DNA from: Planctomycetota bacterium
GTDB taxonomy: Bacteria; Planctomycetota; UBA1135; GCA-002686595
Length of the DNA stretch: 22,483 bases
Direction: 5' to 3'
NCBI GenBank assembly: GCA_016712565.1
Contig: JADJQU010000032.1
Location: 1 to 22,483 of the forward strand
The translations under genes and the position numbers were made by a program. Shown here piece by piece: positions 17,773 to 22,483 of the stretch. Every line of letters begins with the position of its first letter. Position 1 is the stretch's first letter. A model generated the notes under the pieces. The model ran no database searches. It saw only the letters and a program-made list of their open reading frames with translations, and was not told the origin of the DNA.

Positions 17773-18852
17773 TCAGAAACGACTTATATCGACATCACCA
17801 GCGATGCGGGCAGTCTCAACCAGGCCCGACTTGCCGCCGCTTGCCCACCTGGCTTCCCAAGAAGGCGACCGCCTCCCCGGACCAGCCCATCGCGGTCCGC
17901 CTCGGACGCCTGGCCCGCATAGGAGAGGATCATCCGATGCCGCAGGCAGGAGCGCGGCCAGGTCCACGTCCTCGCGCGTCGCGTGGAGGCGGCCCCTGGG
18001 TGAGGGCGCGGGCCTTCGCCAGGGCGAGGAGGGCGATCCCCCCCGGGGCCCAAGGGGCCTACGGACGCACGCCGCTGGACCAGGGCGGGAGCCAAGCCCC
18101 TCCCTCGGCGACGTGGCCAAGACCACCCGGGCGGCGCGACGGACGCATGTCGGCGGCCAGGCCCGTTGGGTGAGGAGCGCCAGCGCAGCAGGTCGGCGCG
18201 GGTCGCGATCGGTTTCCTTGGCGCCTGGGGAGTCGGGCGCGGCCTTCCGGCGGCGGTGAGCACGCCGGTCGCTCCACGCCAGGTCCGGCTCCGGGCACGC
18301 GATCTGGAACTGGAAACCGATCGAGCTGGGCCTCGGCAGGGGATAGGTGCCCTCCAATCTCAATCGGGTTCTCGGTGGCCACCAGCAGGAACCCGGATCC
18401 GGGAGCACTTGCGGGTCTCGCCGAAACTTGTCACCTGCCGCTCGGCCATCGCCTCCAGGAGGGCCGACTGGGTGCTGGCCGGGCGGTTGATCTCGTCCGC
18501 CAGCACCACGTGGGCGAAGATGGGCCCCGGCTCGAAGCGAAAGCGGCGCTTGCCGGCCTCGTCCCCGTTCAGGATCCGCCCGCCGAGGACGTCCCCCGGC
18601 ACTCAGGTCCGGCGTGAACTGGACCCGGAGAAGGACAGGTCCAGGGCGGCCGCGAAGGCCTTCACCAGGGTCGTTTTCTAAGCCCGGGCACCCCTCGATC
18701 AGGGCGCGGCCGCCGGCCAGGGCGCAGAGGATCAGCTGCTCGACTGACTTCCTCGTTCCCCAGGTAGCGGGCGCCGATGGCCGCGCGCCAGCGTCCCGAC
18801 GCCGGCTCACGAGCCCGGCCAGATCGCGCTCGACGGCTTCGGGCGTCTCCAC
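17773..18852 (-). CDS. MoxR-family AAA+ ATPase
   Basis: The joined frames give a full MoxR-type ATPase of about 360 residues. Visible parts are: ILCALAGGRALIEG leading into a Walker A read as VPGLGKTTLVKAF across a frameshift at 18690; VQFTPDL, then MPGDVLGGRILNGDEAGKRR; the Walker B block VVLADEINRPASTQSALLEA; MAERQVTSFGET; a sensor 1 region (VATENPIE); and the lid region with HATREDV, RHRMILSYAGQA and the C-terminal LVETARIAGDVDISRF before TGA. MoxR ATPases act as chaperones that help assemble or activate specific protein complexes, often with a DUF58 or VWA-domain partner. No such partner follows here; the gene ends in a terminator. The GTG at 18852 (VETPEAVERDLAGLVS) is the likely start, close behind the HAD gene. 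There are about eight frame changes. Confidence 0.85.
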   Translation of the reverse strand: METPEAVERDLAGLVSRRRDAGARPSAPATWGTRKSVEQLILCALAGGRALIEGCPGLENDPGEGLRGRPGPVLLRVQFTPDLSAGGRPRRADPERGRGRQAPLSLRAGAHLRPRGAGGRDQPPGQHPVGPPGGDGRAAGDKFRRDPQVLPDPGSCWWPPRTRLRLEGTYPLPRPSSIGFQFQIACPEPDLAWSDRRAHRRRKAAPDSPGAKETDRDPRRPAALALLTQRAWPPTCVRRAARVVLATSPREGLGSRPGPAACVRRPLGPRGGSPSSPWRRPAPSPRGRLHATREDVDLAALLPAASDDPLLCGPGVRGGPRWAGPGRRSPSWEARWASGGKSGLVETARIAGDVDISRF

Positions 18853-18866
18853 TGCGGCGTCCGGGT

Positions 18867-19557
18867 TTACGTGCGGCTGACTTTCGATCCATGGGATGAC
18901 TTCTCGCAGGGCGCCGATCCGCGGGTGGGGCAGATCCCGGGCCCGGTGGCGGTCGTGGGGTCGAACAACAGGGTGCGGATCCCGCAGGCGCTCGCCCCGC
19001 ATGCCTGCACGGGCCCGTTGCCCACGTGCAACGCCTGGGCTGCGGGGACGTTCCAACCGCGCCAGGGCGCGCCTGAAAATCTCGGACCGGGCTTCTCGAC
19101 CCCTTCCAGGCGGAAATCAGGCGGGTGGAGAGGTTGCCGGGAGCCCCCAGGCCGCCCGGGGGACCCCCTCCATGGCGGGCTCGGTTGGAGACCAGGGCCA
19201 TGGGAGAGCCCCGCGCGGAGGCCTGCTCCAGAGCAGGGCGGCGCGGGAGCAGACGGAACGAACGCGGGTCGGCGAAGGCGAACAGCTCCGCCGCAGGGCG
19301 GGGACCCGCCCGGGGAGGCCCAGCTGGCCCGCGAAGATGTGGTCGATGAAACGCTCGAACCAGGGCAGGGAGTAGCGAAAGTGCCCGTCCAGGACCCTGG
19401 GGAGGAGCGGCGTGGGCCCTGCCCATGCACTCCTTCATGCGGGCGGGGGGACATCTCCGGGGCCCCGGGCCCGGGCGTGTCGGCGAGATCACCTCCCGCG
19501 CGGGTTCCTCCGCGAGCAACGTCCCGCCAGCGTCCAGCACGGGCCCCGGATCGGCAT
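18867..19557 (-). CDS. HAD-superfamily hydrolase
   Basis: The protein of about 230 residues carries the HAD pattern. The nucleophile motif I is LLDAGGTLL; here the first Asp of the usual DxDGTL/DxGGTL motif is preserved as LDAGGT. The cap contains ARMKECMGRAHAA and AELFAFADPRSFRLLP. Motif II is in MALVSN, with the Ser/Thr position read as S. A motif III/IV area (SAWKGSRSP region and ALHVGNGPVQDA, equivalent to HVGDxxxxD) leads to GIRTLLFDP. The usual motif IV Asp in HVGD appears as Asn (HVGN), either an error or real divergence. The ATG at 19557 gives MPIRG just before the LDAGG motif. The end near 18867 is uncertain because the same frame runs on toward the MoxR start, which suggests the two genes are co-transcribed. 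The substrate is unknown; family members dephosphorylate small metabolites. Confidence 0.72.
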
Positions 19558-19769
19558 CGACACAGGGTACCGGTCAGGCCCGGGAACGTGCCTCCCCTGG
19601 CTCTGCGGCTCCCCTCCATGGCCCAGAAGTCCATCCGCCCTGGCGGACATGCCGGCCGGCCACCCCGAATCGGCCCTGGCGCGGTCATCAGGGGCGGTCC
19701 GAGGGGGAGGCGGAGGACTCGCGGCGGTGGGCGGCAGTCTCCATGGGGTCCGGAGGCCGGGCCCGAGCG

Positions 19770-19775
19770 TAGAAT
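19770..19775 (+). promoter_or_regulatory. Possible -10 element upstream of the TPR lipoprotein gene
   Basis: TAGAAT followed by CGGCG, 64 bases before the tentative start of the TPR gene. The same eleven bases TAGAATCGGCG occur, oriented toward its gene, before the small gene at 20980-21218. Five of six bases fit the -10 consensus; no -35 was identified. Confidence 0.3.
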
Positions 19776-19839
19776 CGGCGGCCGGCCGCGTCCGGGAGAC
19801 TCCCAGGAATCCTCCCGCACCGAGCGTCGATCCAGAGCC

Positions 19840-20975
19840 GTGCGTTCAGAGGTCGAATCCCGAACTTCCCGCGCAGGGCCGAACTGGCCCTGTCGGCCCG
19901 GGGCGCCGGCTCGCGGGGGCCGTGTTCTCGGCCTGGTGCTCCTGGGGCCTCCCCTGGGCGGGTGCGCGACGCCTCTGGGGAAGCGCGAGGCCAGCGACTC
20001 CGAGGCGGAATTGGCCGGCGCCCGTCCGGCCTCGGCAGGCGAGTGGCGCGAGGCGGCCGGGCCGGTGGGCCGAGATACCGCACCGCGGCGACTGAGCGCT
20101 CGCGGGAGGCCTGCATAGGGCTGTCCCGCGCCACGCTGGAACTGGGGATGCCGCGGGCGCCCAGCGCTCGCCGACCTCGGCCTGCGGACGTTCCCACGGG
20201 ACGCCGATCCTTTAGTGTGCCGGGCCGAGAAGGCGCGCTCGTCGCCCAGGGCTTCCGCACTCGGCGGAAACGGCCTTCGAGGGGCTGCCCTGGCCGCCGC
20301 CCCCGAGCGCCCTGCGATCGCGCGCTTGGATCTGGCGCGGCTCTCAGCAATGACCTGGGACGATCCGAGGCCGCGTTGGCGGTCCTGGAGCCGCGCACGG
20401 CACCGACGGGACCGGGCCCGGGCCCCTGGCCAAGGATCCCCGGGCCGCCCGCATCGTCGCGGACGCGCAGCTGCCAGGCTGGGCGGATCCGCGACGCCTT
20501 GCGACAGCTACGCCCGCGCGTCCGAACTGGCGGCTCCCAGCTCCGGGGACCTGGTCCACGCCGCTTCCCATGGCCGAGGCGGAGCACGTGCGGGCCGGTT
20601 GCCGCGCGCGGCCTTCCTGGCCGGCGGGTGGCTGCAGCGGGCCGCGGCCTTGGACCCCAATGCACACGCGCCCACCCACCTCCGTGGGGTGCTCGCCCAG
20701 GGCGCGAGCCTGCGGTCGCGGCCGCGCACTCAGCGCCGCGCCGTCGAGACCGATCCAAGCCCGGACCTCGATGCGCTGACCGCCCTGGCGAAGCCGCAGG
20801 GCGGCACGGGGAGATCCAGGACTCGATCGCCATGGCCGAGCGCGCCCTGGCGCTGGAGACGGACCCGGCAAAACGGACCGAACTGGAGCGGCTCGCGAAA
20901 CCCGAGCCTGTTCCGGAAGCGCCGCCGGTCGAGTCGTCGCCGCAGTCCGGCGGAGCGCCGGTTCGCGACCCCTGA
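19840..20975 (+). CDS. TPR-repeat lipoprotein
   Basis: After a tentative GTG start, a hydrophobic segment ends in a lipobox-type sequence (LGLVLLGPPLGGCATPLGKR), with Cys as the likely lipidated residue, so the protein should be anchored in the periplasm or outer membrane. The rest, about 340 residues, reads across many frames as TPR helices: SEAELAGARPA...AGEWREAAG, REACIGLSRATLELG, EALVAQGFRT, LDLARL...DLGRSEAALAVLEPR, DAFDSYARASELAA, GWLQRAAALDP and DALTALAK, then EIQDSIAMAERALALETDPA. These have the alternating Ala/Leu/Gly spacing and 34-residue period of TPRs. It ends in a Pro/Glu-rich tail before TGA at 20973-20975, four bases from the stop of a convergent gene. TPR lipoproteins serve as assembly scaffolds; a specific partner cannot be inferred. 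Confidence 0.78.
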
Positions 20976-20979
20976 ACCG

Positions 20980-21218
20980 TCAGGTCACCAGCTTGGCGAC
21001 CAGTTCGTCGAGCTTCTCGGTCAGCTCGCGGGCGAAATTCCTCGCCGAAGTCCATCTCCAGGACGTCGAACTTTCCGGAAACGTGGAGCGCCCGGTGCTG
21101 CGGCTGAAGGGATCCCGTACTCCCACTTGTTCCCGTCCGAGGCGTGGATGATCACCTCGACCTGATCGTCGCCAACCACGGGAGCGACCGAGTACTTGAC
21201 GACTTCGTAGTTGGCCAT
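20980..21218 (-). CDS. Small conserved-looking protein of about 80 residues
   Basis: The ATG at 21218 opens a clear frame MANYEVVKYSVAPVVGDDQV, then EVIIHASDGNKWEYGIP. After one frame change near 21110 the C-terminal part is GKFDVLEMDFGEEF, then ARELTEKLDELVAKLVT with TGA at 20980-20982. The first half looks like a small beta sheet and the second ends in an amphipathic helix. There is no signal peptide or metal-binding motif, so it is probably cytoplasmic. It ends four bases from the convergent TPR gene and starts about 47 bases from the divergent DinB-like gene. I do not recognise the family. The charged, balanced composition across the frame change makes it a convincing real gene. Confidence 0.7.
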
Positions 21219-21228
21219 CGCGGCGCCG

Positions 21229-21234
21229 ATTCTA
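21229..21234 (-). promoter_or_regulatory. Possible -10 element of the 80-residue protein gene
   Basis: TAGAAT on the minus strand ends ten bases before the ATG at 21218, within TAGAATCGGCG, the same string found upstream of the TPR gene at 19770. Transcription would start within a few bases of the start codon. No ribosome binding site lies in between. Confidence 0.38.
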
Positions 21235-21265
21235 GCGGACCCCGGCCGAGCGGTAACCGTCGTCG

Positions 21266-21818
21266 CTGAACTACCATTCCCCTTACGAAACTCCTCACCC
21301 CCGTCCGGAGCGCGAGGGCTATCTCCTGCGCTACGAGGCCGGGCCGGCGCTGCTGCGCGCGGCCTGGAATTCCGTTCCGCGCGAGGCGCGGCAGTGGCGA
21401 CCCGCGCCCGGCTAAGTGGACGGCCCACGAGGTGCTGGTGCACTGCGCCGACAGCGAGGCCTACGGGCACGCGCATCCGGCTGATGCTCTCGCCGATCCC
21501 GGGCCGGTGATCATCGGCTACGACGAGAACGCCTGGGCCAAGGTCTTCGACTTCACCACGGCCACGATTCCGAACTCGCAGTGCTGCGCACCATCGACGC
21601 CGTGCGCGTCAGCTGTAGCCTGACTGCGCAGGCTTTCGGACTCGCTTCGGCAAGCTGGGCACGCACACCCAGGCGGCGCATGCCAGGACGCGGACTGGTT
21701 TCGCATCTACGCCGAACACCTCCCGAAGTGCACGCGCCAGATCGAGCGCACCGTGGCCTCGCGGGCTGGCGCGCCGCCGTGCCGAACACGTTTCAGCCCG
21801 ACCTATTCGCCGGGCTGA
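21266..21818 (+). CDS. DinB-family protein
   Basis: Joined frames show the four-helix DinB/DUF664-like pattern. The N-terminus is GYLLRYEAGPALLRAA followed by VPREARQWRPAPG. The first metal-site helix is read as KWTAHEVLVHCADSEAYGHA, with the key His in VLVHCADSE. Next come ARIRLML, ADPGPVIIGYDENAWAKVFD, a middle helix LRTIDAVR, and a last helix DWFRIYAEHLPKHARQIERT with the H-x(3)-H metal site (HLPKH). DinB proteins are metal-dependent enzymes, often thiol transferases or stress proteins; the substrate cannot be told. No standard start codon fits. The frame opens after a TAA at 21254, and CTG at 21266 (then NYHSPYETPHPRPE) may be a misread ATG, GTG or TTG. The end at 21818 follows the reading that continues past IERTVA. 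Confidence 0.7.
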
Positions 21819-21869
21819 GCGAAACCACGACAAGCCTGGCCGGCAAGGCGCGACGACGTGTTCTCCGCA

Positions 21870-21887
21870 GGCGACCTGCAGGTCGCC
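21870..21887. terminator. 18-bp perfect palindrome between convergent genes
   Basis: GGCGACCTGCAGGTCGCC reads the same on both strands and lies between the DinB stop and the methyltransferase stop. As RNA it gives a 7-bp stem with a TGCA loop, in either direction. It is a candidate two-way terminator, although it has no T-tract; a protein-binding palindrome is the alternative. Confidence 0.35.
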
Positions 21888-21976
21888 GAGGACTGCACGC
21901 GCCGGCGCAACGCAGTCCGGACGGGCTGGGCGGGGGTTGGAGCCGAAGCTCATGAATAGGGTCGTGGATAGCGCTG

Positions 21977-22483
21977 TCAGATCTCGAACGTGTGGGGCTT
22001 GTGCGTGTCGAAGGACTCACACGCCTCCAGCCCGCGGCGGCCAGCTCTTCCGCCATCACCCCCGCGGGCAGCTTGTGCCTGAGGCGGCCCCACCGGCAGC
22101 GGACCCGGCTTGTACCTCGAGGATCGCCAGGCGACCGCCGGGGCGCAGGACGTCGCGAGGCGCGCGAAGTAGTCCACGCGGTTCTCGATGGTGGTAGGTG
22201 TCCGCGATGAAGATCACGTCGCACGAGCCGGGCGGCAGGTGCGGCGTCGAGTGGGAAGCGAGCACCGGCACCACGTTCAGCAGGTGCTTTCACAGCAGCA
22301 GGGCCGCGCGCACCTCGTCCAGCTGGCGCGGCTCCACATCGACGGCGTGACCACGCCTTGGGGAACGGCCTGTGCGAAGCGCAGCGAACACACCGGGACC
22401 ACAGCCCACGTCCGCCACGACCGCATTCCGGCGCCAGGGCGAGCCCGGCGAGCCACGCTGGGCGGGTCGAGGTCGAGCACGCG
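21977..22483 (-). CDS. SAM-dependent methyltransferase, C-terminal part (5' end outside window)
   Basis: The minus-strand frames join to LDLDPPSVA..., then a SAM-binding motif I read across a frameshift as VADVGCGPG (near 22410), RFAQAVP(K/Q)GVV, and a motif II-like VDVEP. Next are VVPVLASHSTPHLPPGSCDV and IFIADTYHHIENR, in which the ADTYHHI segment is typical of the UbiE/Methyltransf_11-type fold. YFARLATVLRPGGRLAILEV (motif III) and KLPAGVMAEELAAAGWRRV follow, ending ESFDTHKPHTFEI with TGA at 21977-21979. It transfers a methyl group from S-adenosylmethionine; the substrate is unknown. The N-terminus and start lie beyond the right edge. At least four frame changes occur. Confidence 0.82.

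Noticed and set aside
19688..21055. Very long minus-strand open frame opposite the TPR lipoprotein
   Set aside because: It is low-complexity Arg/Gly/Ser/Pro sequence, while the plus strand shows lipobox and TPR patterns. Only its extreme end, in another role, touches the real 80-residue gene.
1..22483. CRISPR array, tandem repeats, transposase, phage or defence genes
   Set aside because: Reading through both strands I found no regularly spaced repeats and no recognisable motif of these classes.

Overview
The window is a very GC-rich bacterial chromosome segment (GC judged by eye, not computed), most likely from a planctomycete. The main pointer is the large gene at 8373-13292. It joins a ThuA domain, the 'membrane-bound dehydrogenase' domain (TIGR02604 type), HEAT-like repeats and a CxxCH cytochrome domain (TIGR02603 type), an architecture typical of Planctomycetota and related PVC bacteria. 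A secreted DUF839/PhoX-like protein, HEAT and TPR proteins and ECF sigma factors fit this. No 16S rRNA or other marker is present, so the phylum is an inference. Almost every gene, including the housekeeping NAD+ synthetase, is broken by small frameshifts across which the protein-family signal resumes in another frame. Both inserted and missing bases are seen. The breaks are moderate up to about 10.3 kb and dense after that. I read this as uncorrected sequencing error, so each CDS below is given as one gene spanning its frame changes.

Layout. 1-1394 (+): the end of a secreted Ig-like protein, coupled to a small exported HEAT-repeat protein. 1859-3327 (+): a secreted DUF839/PhoX-like protein followed by a strong terminator hairpin. 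3519-3592 (-): tRNA-Arg(CCG). 3796-4960 (+): an exported protein with calcium-binding-type repeats. 5049-7554 (+): an overlapping three-gene operon of ECF sigma factor, membrane anti-sigma factor and RseB/MucB-like lipoprotein, which looks like an envelope-stress module. 7752-8230 (+): an unknown helical protein. 8373-14349 (+): the giant ThuA/dehydrogenase/cytochrome/ThuA fusion, then a cupin and a GNAT acetyltransferase. 14290-15995 (-): glutamine-dependent NAD+ synthetase. 16217-16644 (+): an unknown protein. 16651-17665 (-): a badly broken unknown coding region. 17773-19557 (-): a HAD hydrolase upstream of a MoxR AAA+ ATPase, closed by a T-tract terminator. 19840-20975 (+): a TPR lipoprotein. 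20980-21218 (-): an 80-residue unknown protein. 21266-21818 (+): a DinB-family protein. 21977-22483 (-): the C-terminal part of a SAM-dependent methyltransferase that runs off the window.

Functionally there are two clear groups. One is regulatory: sigma, anti-sigma and RseB-like proteins sensing the envelope. The other is an exported oxidation/degradation enzyme with two ThuA domains and its own cytochrome, with a cupin directly behind it. I see no CRISPR array, transposase, integrase, phage gene, rRNA or replication origin. I found no wholly new defence or mobile system. The most unusual items are the double-ThuA dehydrogenase-cytochrome fusion, the RseB-type sigma module with a repeat-bearing anti-sigma factor, and several start codons lying only a few bases from a -10-like hexamer.
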